Positions 11,401 to 23,484 of a stretch of DNA of 64,000 nt are shown here, in pieces. This DNA is from Endomychus coccineus. Taxonomy: Eukaryota > Arthropoda > Insecta > Coleoptera > Endomychidae. The stretch spans positions 32,600,912 through 32,664,911 of the forward strand of contig OY294067.1 of the NCBI GenBank assembly GCA_958510875.1, in the 5' to 3' direction. Each line of letters opens with the position of its first letter. Positions within the stretch are counted from its first letter, which is position 1. The position numbers were made by a program, and so were the translations under genes. Under the pieces are notes generated by a model. The model saw nothing but the letters and a program-made list of their open reading frames with translations. It was not told where the DNA came from and did not search any database.

Positions 11401-12998
11401 AAAAGCAAGATTTTCCACTTAAGTACAACTTCTGTGCAAGATCTTACAGTTTCTTTGCATAATGGGCCACATTTCCGGATATTAACAGATATATATATTG
11501 AATTTTTTAAATTATTAAGATAACTCAGACCATTCAACGTAGGATTATTAAGATGGATAAACGTAAGTATGTGGACCAATCGGACCACTTTGGTCTCGTC
11601 AAAGCTTAGTATTTTTTCAACTCACCGCCTCCCTACTGCCTGATTGTCGTATATAAGTATCAAACTTCCTAAAAAAGTATTTCTGAAAAGTGAACAGCTG
11701 TAGGAGATTTTAGGTTGTTCCTAATTTTCGGCAGCAACAATATTTGTCTTATTAACATAAAAATGTCGGCCGTGTACCTATCAGTAAGTTTTATTGGGGT
11801 ATTGACTTTCAAGATATATTCTTTTTCACTGTTCATAAGCCATTGCGTAGCTATGGAAAAGCAATCTATGCGTCGCCCAGCAGGGGCATACTTGTTGTTT
11901 CGAAATTTTACATTTCACTTTTCATACGAATACGAATTTGAATGATAACTAAATCTAATAATATTTATTGAGCATTATTTAATTGCTTGAATCAAAAGCA
12001 AATCTAGAAAAAAGCACGCGGCGGCCGGCAGCCATGGGCAGAATGGCTCATTATACTGCTTCAGGCATAACAAAGGTGTGGGCGTTAGCACACTCGGTGA
12101 GAAACAGAGACAGAGTGGCGTGATGTGTCTTGATTCTGATTGACTTTTTCATTAAACCGCTAGTACTATTTGGAGTAGGTTTAATCGTTGTCCAGACTGG
12201 GTGAAAATGCACGATATATTATTACAGTCCATTCCAACAAATAATGATGGTTGAATATTTTTTTGCACATGTTCTTGGTAAAACGAAACAAGCCATAATA
12301 TCCTATGTAGTACCTTCCCCGGAAATTCGAAGTTGATCTCATGCACGAATTCATGATTGAATTTCGTTAATGAACAATTTCGAAATAACCGTGATTCAAC
12401 ACCAGAAAATTTGTCACTCCGAGGTATATCATGATGACCAAGTGGTATGTCTTTTAGTAACAGCAATAATTATTCACGATACGGTGAAGGTGGAGCGTTG
12501 GCGGGGGGACTTACATTCTACATTGATTTATATCGGCAAGTGGGCGCTGTCGTTTGAATAGGGCGTCTAGGCACCTCCGCGTCGTCTAATTATGTCTCAT
12601 CAAGACGCACTTATGCCGCGCGGCGGTTGTTAAATTATAGGTAGAGGAATACCCGAGATCACAATCGGCTTCCCCTTCTTATTGTGTCGCCCAAATAATT
12701 CACCTTGATGAGATAACTGGCGTTACCAATTACTCACGTCACTTTAATTATGTTATCTAAACTATCTCGCGCTAATTACTCCCCATTCTATAAACTGCTT
12801 CGTCTTAGATACGACTCACTTCGTTTGAATCAGCTTTACACTTCTCTGTTCAGTTCGCTTTTCGTTGCTGTTTCCTACTATAAAGTATGATCTGTTATGA
12901 GCAAAATATAAATATTTTGACTTGGAGGAATCTACAGTAACAAGTCATTAATTTTGATTTAGAAAGTATAATTTTGGCGCTAGACTGATTTAGATATA
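11401..12998. other. Unassigned sequence
   Basis: No motif I recognise. Around 12010-12130 and 12540-12700 the base composition is clearly richer in G+C and CpG than the surroundings (for example GCACGCGGCGGCCGGC at 12014 and GCCGCGCGGCGG at 12615), which could be a conserved or regulatory piece of host DNA or another element. The minus-strand frame 12152-12466 (104 codons) has no known domain. Confidence 0.35.
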
Positions 12999-13271
12999 CA
13001 GGGTGTCTCAGAAAGACCTCCCGTAAATGCATGGGACGGTAGATCTATCTTATTCGGCGTTCTCTAAGCCCCTGAGTACCAGATTTCAACGAAATATCTG
13101 TAGCTGCACGTGAGCTACAGCAAAATTTCGTTAAACAAAATAAAATTCAACGTCCTGTATCTCCGAAACGAAAGAAGATAGGACCATAGTTTATATGAAA
13201 AATCTGGATATTTTTGCAAAATCTACCATCCCCTGCATTCACGGGAGGTCTTTCTGGAACGCCCTGCCCTG
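12999..13271. mobile_element. MITE with about 50-bp terminal inverted repeats
   Basis: Begins CAGGGTGTCTCAGAAAGACC and ends with the inverted, slightly diverged counterpart (GGTCTTTCTGGAACGCCCTG, then CCCTG). It is flanked by ATATA/TATAT, consistent with a TA or TATA target. The 273-bp interior is non-coding. CAGGGTGT-type ends are common among arthropod MITEs. Confidence 0.8.
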
Positions 13272-13797
13272 TATATGAAATGTTGATGTTTCTTTGAAAC
13301 TCACAAACTTTAAGTTCAATATGCTGTGGCCAATCGATAACTGACTTCCCTCATATTTGTTAGCACAATTAGGGGAGAGAAACCAAAGATTTCTTTCAAA
13401 ATCATAATTTCATAAACTAATTGTTGGAAAACAAATCTATCATAGTAAAGTGAATATTTATTCCAAACAGAAACTACTTTTGGTGATAAATTGAAACATA
13501 AATATTCAGAAACTCTTAATTTCTATATAAAAAAAAATTTAAATGGCTTATCTTGGGAAACCAGTCTCTTAAGATGGGTCGATGGGTTACCTAAGGGGCA
13601 TAATATTTCCCAACCGCCACAAGTAAATAACAAATCATCCATGACCACAGGATTCGTGAGCCCACGCCATTAACAGTCGCACTGATGTTAGGCTCATGAC
13701 TGCAATTTGAATTTTTTGTGCCTTGATTAATTGTCTTCGACAGCAATTGATCTCTTTACTTGATTTGGGAGAATGCGTAAATTGCAAGAAGTTAAAA
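13272..13797. other. AT-rich sequence, nothing recognised
   Basis: No coding or repeat structure identified. Confidence 0.45.
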
Positions 13798-14460
13798 TAA
13801 CTGATGAAACTTGTTCTATGGGATATTTAAAGGTTGTAGATACCAATTTCGGGTGCACAAATCATGTTAAAAATGATTGATAGTATATTTATCTAAGAAG
13901 TAGCCGAAATTCAGGGTTTTGGAACGCTGTGACATGTTCCATTAGCGTTCCATGGATGTTCATTATGACGACATTAAGTATATCGAAATCGATGAGATAC
14001 ACCAAACTCACTATTTTGCCATACTTACACTTCATAAAATTTGGGAAAATTCGAAGATATCAGAAGGTTAATGTAACTGATGGAACTCGCTCTATGGGAT
14101 CTCAGAAGGTTGTGAATACCAATTTCGGGTGGATTAATGTTGAATGTTGGAAGAGATTTATAGTTTATGGATCTAAGGGATGACCAAAATTCGGGGTTTT
14201 TGAACCCTGCGACATGTTGCATTAGCGCCTGAGGTGATTATTGATATAGGAATCGAATTTGTCATCCATGAGGGTTTATTTTGACTCCATCAAATTATTA
14301 TACTTTAAATTACATTTCAAATGGTATTGTAACTGATGGAACTTGTTCTATGGGATCTCCGAAGGTTTGTGGATACCAATTTCGAGTCCATTAATCATGT
14401 TGCAAATGATTTATAGTGTCCATCCCTGAGATAGAAGAGGCTATTTTAGCAAGGGTGGAC
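13798..14460 (+). repeat. Three imperfect tandem copies of a 255-278 bp unit
   Basis: The block TAACTGATG(G)AACTTGTTCTATGGGAT recurs at about 13798, 14073 and 14330. Each time it is followed by 'GATACCAATTTCGGGT' and, in the first two copies, by GACATGTT(C/G)CATTAGCG. The copies differ by substitutions and small indels. The unit is non-coding and satellite-like. Confidence 0.8.
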
Positions 14461-14732
14461 AAATGCCTTGGAAACGAGTTTGCGGAGAATCCCAGCCAAA
14501 GTAAAGTTTAACGCTCCTCTTGTTTGACGAATGTTACACGAGCAACAGCTTTACCCTTACCATTTATCACGTGTGCAGGCAACACCCTGTATACGTACAC
14601 CCATACGTTATGGCACAATGCTGCTAGTGGCAGTTTTGATCTGATTGCTCTTGACAGTTTTCGCCTATTTTGGGAGCTGCAAAGTCTCTAATTCGCTTTT
14701 ATAAACTGTCAGAATCGTAAATTTTAAAGATT

Positions 14733-15083
14733 TTATAGAAGATTGCTTTTATGTTCTTCTTTTGCCGTAGGACTGATATCGATTATTTTTACCTTACAGG
14801 GAAAAAGTTTATTGGAAATGTTTTCCATTTCCCTCTTAGTTTGCAGGGTGGATAGCGCAAGCTCCCCTTTGGAGTGGCAGGTCAGATGGTTCACTTCGTT
14901 TAGATTTGCGTCTATGGTAGATGGGGTTGATTCCATATTTTCCTTTGTTGCATTATTATTTTCGATATTTTCATAATCTTTTCGAAGTTCCGTGGTTTTT
15001 GATGTAGCAAATTCTCTGTCCTGGAATACCTCCACATTTACGGCGACCTGTATGCTTGATGCTTTTCCAAAAGCTTCTCCAAC
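14733..15083 (-). pseudogene. Probable C-terminal end of a pogo/Tigger-type transposase
   Basis: Open frame of 100 codons extended upstream as GKAFGKASS...VEVFQDREFATSKTT. This matches the pattern of pogo-family C-termini, where a conserved 'AF.KA' is followed by 'F.D.DF..S..T' and a variable hydrophilic tail. It lies downstream of the catalytic fragment at 15238-15806, same strand, with the middle of the protein missing. The call rests on order and weak motif similarity. Confidence 0.5.
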
Positions 15084-15237
15084 AGCTCATGTGATTCGAT
15101 GTAGTCCAAAAGTGCGACCACAATGATTTTTCAACCACCTAGTAATATACGTGTCGTAATAGGTCAGAAACGATTTAAAATTAGGAACACCACTCTCACG
15201 TCAAAAGTGTATGACGCCTAAACTTTTTGTATGGGAA

Positions 15238-15806
15238 CTATGACCGTACAAGATTATAAGAATTCTTCGACGGTTTGGTTTGCTTAATGAAGTATTTCAT
15301 GAACTGTAGGAAGACATCATGATCAATCCAACTTCTGTCTCGTGGAAAAGCTAGATTTCCATTTGGTGCACTGTATATCAGCTTAGGTTTTAATCTCTTT
15401 CTGGGAAAAATGAAAGCAGGTGCCAAAAAACGTCCGCTTGCACTCATAGAACCTAAAATAGTAAAATTCAGTCCTTTAGCCCTCGTCAGTCTGCCCACCT
15501 GCTTTTTTCCCGTCTGAGCAAGAACTTTTGGCAACTTTTGGACCGTTGTTACCCCAGTTTCATCTACGTTCCATATTCGATCTGCAGTGAGTTTATACTT
15601 CTCAAATATGCGCTTCGAATTTGAACTGTGATTTTCAGGCAAAACTAGTTTTTCGGGCCGTTCCATTGCCGAAATAGTCGAGTCAATTTAGCGAAAAAGC
15701 TCGGAAATTTTTCCAATTAGACCAATGAACTTAATTTTTTTTGCAAATCGTTCCTGGACGGATACTGAACGATATTGAACTTTAAGATCTTGCCGCTCGA
15801 CCATTT
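15238..15806 (-). pseudogene. Pogo/Tigger-like transposase fragment (first half of DDE domain)
   Basis: The conserved segment reads RPEKLVLPENHSSNSKRIFEKYKL, DRIWNVDETGVTTVQ (first catalytic D), GKKQVGRLTRAKG, SASGRFLAPAFIFPRKR and SWIDHDVFLQFMKYFI. This is the DDE_1/CENP-B-type transposase core. The frame ends just before the second catalytic D. Upstream (to about 15806) a frame MVERQDLKVQYRSVSVQERFAKK is present, and a second copy of it lies on the opposite strand at 17470 in the right arm of the inverted repeat. Truncated and inactive. Confidence 0.8.
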
Positions 15807-16228
15807 TTCACCTGTTAAACCGGAAATTGGCCAATTTTCATGGGAAAATTTGCAAAATTGGTAAGTATTGCCAAAATTGGCTGGAAAACTCCAATCGGGG
15901 GTTTTCGGGGTCGCTGATCACGACTCCGAAGTTAGATTTACCATTTTCGACCCAGGTAGCTAGAAATTCGCCAACTTTATGTCCCAAAAATGGTCAAATT
16001 TAATAATTTCGCAGTTTTTGTCGAAATTGACTAAAACATTTCACTCGGGAATTTTCGAGGTCGCTGATTACGATTCCGAAGTTAGATTTACCATTTTCGC
16101 CCGCGGTATGTAGAAATTGGCCAATTATATGTCTGAAAAATGGATAAATTAGATAATTTCGTAATTTTTGTGTTATATATAAAAATTCTCGGGAAATAGG
16201 TCACAATAACACTTTGTTTTAAATATTC

Positions 16229-16270
16229 GTCTTTACGTACGTTTCGGTCTCACGACCATCATCAGAAGAC
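16229..16270 (-). ncRNA. Hammerhead-ribozyme-like motif (left arm)
   Basis: Exact inverted copy of the motif at 16519-16560; see that entry for the proposed pairing. Confidence 0.4.
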
Positions 16271-16518
16271 TCACTATGTCTAAAAAGGGGGTTTATTAAA
16301 ACTAATTATAGCACAAGCGTCCAAATCGCACAATTTAACTTCAATCAAAAGAGCCCACGCCGTCGAAACGAACAGAATTAATTCTGACGATACAATTTCG
16401 ATTATTCGTAGTTCTGTTCGTTTCGACGGCGTGGGCTCTTTTGATTGAAGTTAAATTGTGCGATTTGGACGCTTGTGCTATAATTGGTTTTAATAAACCC
16501 CCTTTTTAGACATAGTGA

Positions 16519-16560
16519 GTCTTCTGATGATGGTCGTGAGACCGAAACGTACGTAAAGAC
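16519..16560 (+). ncRNA. Hammerhead-ribozyme-like motif (right arm)
   Basis: Stem I GTCTT (16519-16523) pairs perfectly with AAGAC (16556-16560). The core CTGATGA is at 16524-16530. Stem II is GGTC-GTGA-GACC (16532-16543). GAA A follows at 16544-16547. A very short stem III has AC/GT around GTAC (16547-16554), with the expected U-A cleavage step at 16554/16555. This is the order of a type I hammerhead. One non-canonical feature is an extra T between CTGATGA and stem II. Short stem III forms are known from Penelope-like elements and may act as dimers. Activity is not shown. Confidence 0.45.
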
Positions 16561-17590
16561 GAATATTTAAAACAAAGTGTTATTGTGACCTATTTCCCGA
16601 GAATTTTTATATATAATTCATACTGGGTCAAGAATCTTATTATTGTAATTTTTGTGGAAAATGGCTAGAAAATATCGTTTGGGGGTTTCGTGATTCTGGA
16701 GTAACATTTTTTTATTATTATACCATTTAGAAATTTACCAATTTCATGGCAAAAGCATATTTCATACATTGGTTAACCGTCTAGAAACAAAATGGACAAA
16801 CTCAAATAAGAACAAGAATTTATGAATATATGTTTATTAAACAATTTGATATTTCATTTATTATTTTACATGTTTTACAATTTATATTTTACAATTTCTT
16901 ATTTTTACATTCTAATAAATATAAATTTGAAAATAATATAAATAAAATTCTGGGTACCATTCCAAAACTATAATTTGCAAGAGACAGGTATATCAGAAAT
17001 TACTGATTCTCGAACGCAAGCGTCATTTGATATTGGATATGAAACAAATGATTTGCAGTCACGGATAAATTCCCTGACTTTTGATAGCAGTGCCAATTTC
17101 AACAAAAATTACGAAATTATCTAATTTTTTCCATTTTTCAGACATATAATTGGCCAATTTCTAGCTACCGCGGTGGAAAATGGTACATCTAACTTCGGAT
17201 TCGTGATCAGCGACCTCGAAAACCCCCGAGTGAAATGTTTTAGTCATTTTCAACAAAAATTACGAAATTATTAAAATTGACCATTTTTGGGACATAAAGT
17301 TGGCCAATTTCTAGCTACCGCGGTCGAAAATGGTAAATCTGAATTCAGAATCGTAATCAGCGACCCCAAAAACCCCCAAGTGGAGTTTCTGAGCCAATTT
17401 TGGCAATACTTACCAATTTTGCAAATTTTCCCATGAAAATTGGCCAATTTCCGGTTTAACAGGTGAAAAATGGTCGAGCGGCAAGATCTTAAAGTTCAAT
17501 ATCGTTCAGTATCCGTCCAGGAAAGATTTGCAAAAAAAATTAAGTTGATTGGTCTGTTTGGAAAAAATTCCGAGCTTCCACATCCAACTC

Positions 17591-18790
17591 TAAAAAACGT
17601 AAATTATACTCATAATACACCATTGAACCAAAATCACATGCAAACGTGTTTATTATTTGCGTTTTGAGTAGTTGAAACTTTGTTATTTTCAGTTCTAGCT
17701 AGTTAAAACGGATTTTCACGGAAGATGGTTTATAACAGGAGGTAACAAATCATACTGTAATGATATAGATTACAGACTAAACAATACATTTTTTAACATC
17801 ACTGTAATAAACGATGGGATTATAAATACAACTAATTGTATTGCAATTTCGTAGTAAGATGTCAACCTCGAGAAATGAGATTTCTGATAAATGTGAATGT
17901 TATTCTACTTTTTCTTATAATGAAAATGTGAGCAAGCTTCATCTTACCAGGAATTCATTAATTAAGTGTAAAGGCAGCTATTAGTTTTATGTAAATGATG
18001 TGGGAGGTAGCACCTACACATTTATTTTCGCGTTGACAAAATCCACAACATCCTGTAGACGACAGGTAACCATAAAGAACGTGTTCAGAAGCCAAGCCAA
18101 TAAATTACTCTGCTGCAGAACAAACATCACCAAATTGCCAAGAAAATTACCTGCGTCTTGTGGCTGCGTGAATTCATCACAAGGTCTCTTAATACGTCGC
18201 CGCGTTTATCAACGGGCTAATGACTTAGTTCTGCGACAAAAACACGGGAAGTCGCTCCTGCCAAAAATGATAAACAGCTAAACAAATAATAGAAGAAACC
18301 CTCCAAACTGAATGGATTCTCATTTCTGAAGTAGATCGATAGTGATCCTGCTGGGTATTGTTTTAAATTGATGTAGTTAAAAATAATAATCAACATGAAT
18401 GGGGAAATGAGTTGCTTCCATTCAATAAAACATTTCAAAGACGAATATTTTTTAAATACTACAATAATTTATGGTAATTCATGGCTCATAAACTTTTTCG
18501 GATATCTAGCGACGATAAGAAAAATAAATATCAGAGTTGAAGTCATGCCAAAAAAGTGTAGTTTATTTGTGAAAATTAACAGCTGCACCTGTAGAGTAGA
18601 GCGGATAAGTTGTCAGGTTCTGGTGCACGGACACAGAAAACATACCTATGTGAAAACGAGCAGATTGTAGTTACTTCGAGTATACTTTTTTTTTAATTCA
18701 TAATATTCTACCACAAACAAGTCAATTTTGAAATTTGAGGAATATAATCGTGATATGTATGTTCATTTATGAATTGAAATATATTTGGAA
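17591..18790. other. Unassigned sequence
   Basis: No recognisable coding motif. The frames at 18000-18281 and 18395-18670 (93 and 91 codons) lack any family signature and are probably chance. Confidence 0.4.
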
Positions 18791-19038
18791 CAAGCCGTAG
18801 GTAGCTTGGATAGTAGACTTCCGCGGACAGCTAATCTTGTCTTCCGGATGGATTCCGCGTCACAATAGCTCGACTTGATACCGACGTTTCTCCAACCATT
18901 ACAGGTGGCATCTTCAGGGCAGGCTTGAGGCTTGAACCGAAACTTGTTCTACTTGTTCTACACACTACATAGTTCACTGCCTTTGTTCCGGTGGTTAACT
19001 TCGTTCCGGCACCTGACTCTGCCGTTGTGCGATCATGT

Positions 19039-20875
19039 TGTAACGAACTGGGTACGTTACGAGATTATTATATAGAACTCTTTAATGAACAGAATAGAAT
19101 TCTCTTCGGCGAGGAAACTTGCCATATGATATTTAAAGATATCTGCCGCTTAATAAAACAGAGATTATTGAGACTACCATTCCTGATATGAGATGTAACT
19201 ATATATCGCGGAGTGGGAATATAGGATAGCGGAAATCGAAGAGACCCCATGGTGTTGTTAATCTTTGATAGGGTAAGTCGAGTATTTCATATTCTTTGCA
19301 TACTTTCTTAATTTTTGGGCTTCTGAAATATGATACACACCGGGTTACCGATAATTTGATTTAGTTTGTTAATTAACGCCTGGATGTAAAGTACCCGCGT
19401 GTGATTATATTTCAGAGGAATTTTCTCGACTTGCTCTATTAAACAACACAATCAAATTTGCATCTAGCATGATCCCAGGTTTATCATTTCAATCACTACC
19501 GGGATTGTTTTAATCACTGTTTAGAATTACTCTGACGAGTCGTGAGCAGCTGTTGCAGTCAATATTTAATTTTCACCTTTTACTTGAATCTGTAATTTGA
19601 GCACATGTTAGTTGCGCGATCCTGAAGATCGCCATTTTGTTAACCTAGTACTTGATACATAGGGTGGTCTCATTAGACCCACGTGCCGTAAAGGTTGTTA
19701 AAGGTGAAATAACCTAATTACTGCTTATTAGGTATAAGTATATATTCTTGACACTGGCACGCCGTTAAAGAGTGATCACAGTTTACAGTATCAATCCACG
19801 TGTATAATTCATTTCAAGCAAACCAGAATTTTATGCTAACTAGCAAATTTTCAACAGTTCAAATTATATTTTTTCAGATATAAATTTAATTATTATTCTT
19901 TTAGTCACATGTTCACTTTTTGCTAATTTTAAATTTCAATTGTAATTGTTTAATTCTTTCAGATTAAATCAAAATCTTGCCTAATTGATATCTCGTCAAG
20001 ATATCCATTTTGTACTAGTGTTCTCGCAATTTTGGAAAGATAACATTATCAGTTGTGGAATCACTTGGTTATTCCAACCGACGGTGTTGCTTGTCCTTCT
20101 GATCTCAAGTCAGGTACTGTTCGTTCTTTGAATTTACAGGGTTTGAACGTCTGAGGTTCTTCACCCCTTCACTCCCAGGCGGTTTAGTGACCTTCCTGAC
20201 AGGACCGACTTCCAGTTCCTACGAGTTCCAAGGAGGGTAACATTTTCTTGTTTGAATGACCATAATTTCATACTCTGATTTTGTTGTTTATCCGAAGTTG
20301 TATTCCACTAATTTTTATAGAATCATTCGAGGTATACTGTAAGTCCTCCTATTGGAAAATTAGTTCTTTTCTATTTAATAATTGAGTTAATTTATTAATT
20401 GTTTTATTATAATTCAACTTATGTTACAAACCAATTTGATTTAATAATCATTTACTCAAAATTTCATTTATGTTACAATTTGATTTAATTTAATAATTGT
20501 TTTTACGAATTCAATACAATTTAGATTTCCGATTGGAATTCTAAAAATTTGTAATTCACCTTTTGTTATAATTCAGTTTGTGTGGAATATACGAATTGTT
20601 AAGTTGAACTTGTATTGTTTTCCTGAATTTCCATCAACTGTTTAACCATCTCGTAGTGCTTGTATTCTTGACTGTGAATTCATTCAGTTTTATAGTTTTT
20701 TTTCAAGCAGTTGGCGCTCGGGCAATTCACAGTATTGAATCACAAGGCACGTTTCACTACGAGCCCTGAGAGTAATTAATTTAAATTGAGCTAGCTGGGC
20801 CAATTAAAACCGACCCAAGCGGGTCCGTTTCACTGGCGCCCAACATAGATGGGCTGCCGTTTCACATCCGTTTCA
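19039..20875 (+). repeat. LTR 1 (5' LTR of the array)
   Basis: Starts TGTAACG and ends GTTTCA, i.e. TG...CA. It has an inverted pair GTAACG/CGTTAC at the very start, TATATAGAAC at about 19070 as a possible promoter region, and AATAAAAC at about 19153 as a possible polyadenylation signal. By eye it differs from LTR 2 and LTR 3 at about five to eight of 1837 positions. Confidence 0.92.
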
Positions 20876-20876
20876 C

Positions 20877-20895
20877 TGGCGCCCAATCTTTAACG
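20877..20895 (+). other. Primer binding site, tRNA-Lys type, interrupted
   Basis: TGGCGCCCAA begins one base after the LTR end, then TCTTT, then AACGTGG. The first ten bases match the complement of the tRNA-Lys(CUU) 3' end and the rest matches only if the insert is skipped. The same arrangement is at 25335 in the second unit. Confidence 0.65.
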
Positions 20896-23484
20896 TGGTC
20901 TAGAACACAGTTGATGGTTATTGAGGAAAATATATATTGGAGGTGAAAAATTGGTCATTTTATTATTTTTTTTGTGACTTTGAGAATTTGCTTGAAATTG
21001 TCATATTTTTACCTATAGTTAGGGTATTTGTCACTCATACTTTTTTTTATCTGAGTGATGTTAAGATTATCTGGTATCATGCGATCAGCTGTTTCAGCTT
21101 TTAGGTTCAGCATTGAAGCCTATGTTATAGGTATTGCTGTTTTATTTGTTTCTATAGTTCATTGTTTTTAACAATGTAGAGTTGTGTTCATATGTGCTAT
21201 TAAATTTTTTTTCACTATGGTGAATTGTTAGTCAAATCATTTGGGTCTTTTTCAGTTTTTCAGTAAGGGATACTTCCCTAATTTCTATTTAAACAGTTTT
21301 TGGAACTCAATTTTGATACATTATTTTTCCTTTATAGCTTACAACGAAAATCAAAATTTGGAAATTGTTCTTTAAGAACTTTATATTGGAAACGACGACT
21401 GTGCAAAGGGATGGCAGTTACAGAGATGAGGAATAAGGTCCTAGCAGGTTGCTAATGTTGCGGTGGATTTTGATGTTCGCATTTATGACTGTCAGTTTTG
21501 GGGAGGACGCGACCCTTAATTGCCACAGTAGATGAATACTGTTAAGGAAGCTGCAATGTATTGGTGATCTGCGGGGAATCCTCTGTTGCTCTGATCTGCA
21601 TCGGTCTCTCTTCTGTTCGGATGATGTTAAGTATCATTATTTATATTTTTTAAATTTACATTTTGATTGTCGTGCTATTTTACATTCGAATTTTCATCGT
21701 ATAGGTATCAAAATTTTTTTTTTCATTTCTGTTACTGTTATTTCAGATTTATTATATTTTTTTTCGTAACACTCATTTTAGGGTTGATCTCCTTTAAAAT
21801 GTAGTTGAATTTGGAAGTTTGACATTGGTCACTCTTCAAAACCTTATAGTTTATCTTTTTTATAGTTAAAGCTATAGTTTTTTTTTGGATTACCCATTTA
21901 TAGGTTTTGAATTTAGAAGTGTTACTTCTAAATTGGGTATGCCATTTTTGGTAGGTGTATCTTCTTAGTGTTGCAACACTCAAGAATATACTGATTTATA
22001 GGGAGTTATTGTCTGGGAAACGTATAATTTCAGAAATAAGCTCCAAATTATAGAGTCAATCCTAGAGTAGGCAATTTTTAATTTGGGATCATAGGGTCCA
22101 GTTGTTGCTGAAATTGGGGGTGACTATGAGTTTTTTGTGAAAGTAGGGAATATAAATTGGATTTAAGATTCCCTTCCCTAGAGTTTTCATGAATTAAACT
22201 CATTATAATAACGAGTTGAATTTTTCCAGTGTTACAACTTTAATTTGGAGTCTGATGGCTCATTGGTTGTAAAAAGTGAAAAAAACTCGGTTATTTTTAT
22301 AGATTATAGGTAATAGCATATCTTTGGGGTACATCTACTATAGTTGATTCAATTTTTTAGTTCTCTTGATTATTATCTTACCTTTTTGATAGACCAAATG
22401 ATTGTGATGATTATTATTGATATATTTTTATAGCTTAGCACATATGAGCATTTTTCTTTGTTATCTTTTGTGTCAGTTCCTACATTCGAAATGATAGGAT
22501 TTGTAAGATTTCTGGTTAAACCAGTTTTCTTTGAATTTTTTATGGATCTTTTGGAAAATTATGAAGCTTCACTTCAAATTTTTAGTAAATTCTTGTTCAG
22601 TGTTGTATTATTACATTAACTTTCGGTCCGGAGTGTAGGGGACTTTAAATTGGACCTACACTTATGCTTGGGATAGCTTTGTGAAAACTTCCATTCACTT
22701 TTAGTCCGGAAAGTAGGGGACTTTTAATTGGACCTATTTTTTGCGTGGGATAATTTAAGTGAAAACATCTATTCACTTTTGTGAACTAAGTTCACTTATG
22801 TGCCAGCCTCTTAGTTATTTTCTTTCTAGAATCTGTAGAAGGCTAATGTTTGTGTCCCGAATTTTAAATTTGGATTATAGATATAGCTTTGTAATTTTAG
22901 TGAAATTACAAATATTTAATTAGTTCCTTCTTTCTGAGATTTTTTTTTTGAGCTGGTACATTATATTTTTTTATTTTTTTTGTCAATTTTTGTTCCTAGG
23001 GATTAAATCTTTATAGTATGTCTAGAATTTGTGGATTAATCCATTTGGGATAGTTTACCGTATATTTTTTTTATTTTTTTCCTGCAGAGGATATATAGAA
23101 TCACTTTTAGGGCCACTACATTGCATTATATTACATTTTTGTTGTTGATTTTATTTAGTTTTCCTTTGGTAATGTTCACTAAAGTGTGAACAATTCATTA
23201 TTATAAAATGTATAGAACATTTTAATTTTCATTTTAATTTTTTAAATTAACTATTAGGTACCGTAATATTGGGATTGGTCATCCAATATTTATGTCAGGA
23301 CCACAAAACTCCTTTTGAGTATCGTAATATTGGAACTGGTCAACCAATATTTATGTGAAGACCACAAAACTCCTATTGAGTATCGTGATTCTGGAGTTGG
23401 TCAACCAGTCTCTATGTCAAGACCGATTTTTTTAGTATTTTCTTAAAAAATTTTTGGAGCTTCACTTCAAAAATTTTTCTCGTG

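Larger units (their letters stand above)
16173..16644. mobile_element. Penelope-like foldback element with 12-bp TSD
   Basis: Two near-perfect inverted arms of about 206 bp (16173-16378 and 16410-16616) surround a loop of about 31 bp, with a 28-bp asymmetric tail to 16644. GTAATTTTTGTG flanks it directly on both sides (16161-16172 and 16645-16656), a 12-bp target-site duplication. The insertion splits a repeat unit whose uninterrupted form is in the right arm near 17100. Each arm carries a TCTGATGATGGTCGTGAGAC...CGAAACG motif resembling a hammerhead ribozyme core. Penelope-like elements are known for inverted terminal copies, variable TSDs and embedded hammerhead motifs, hence the call. No coding region. 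Confidence 0.65.
15690..17590. repeat. Large inverted repeat built of about 180-bp sub-units around the pogo relic
   Basis: The left arm (about 15690-16160) and right arm (about 17100-17590) are inverted copies. Each contains repeated blocks such as GTCGCTGATCACGACTCCGA with ACCATTTTCGACCCAGGTAG, and AAATTGGCCAATTTTCATGG. The arms differ by substitutions. A foldback element (16173-16644) interrupts the left arm. The interior 16740-17090 is AT-rich and unassigned. The arms probably derive from the terminal or subterminal repeats of the pogo-like element. Confidence 0.75.

Noticed and set aside
18885..18925. Fully canonical hammerhead in the 18.8-kb foldback
   Set aside because: Core-like elements are present on the minus strand, but no stem I partner was found, so it is reported only as a related motif.
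21738..21983. 81-codon minus frame repeated at 26196 as a conserved LTR-element protein
   Set aside because: It is identical only because the two internal regions are near-identical tandem copies. Lysine- and threonine-rich with no gag, pol or env features.
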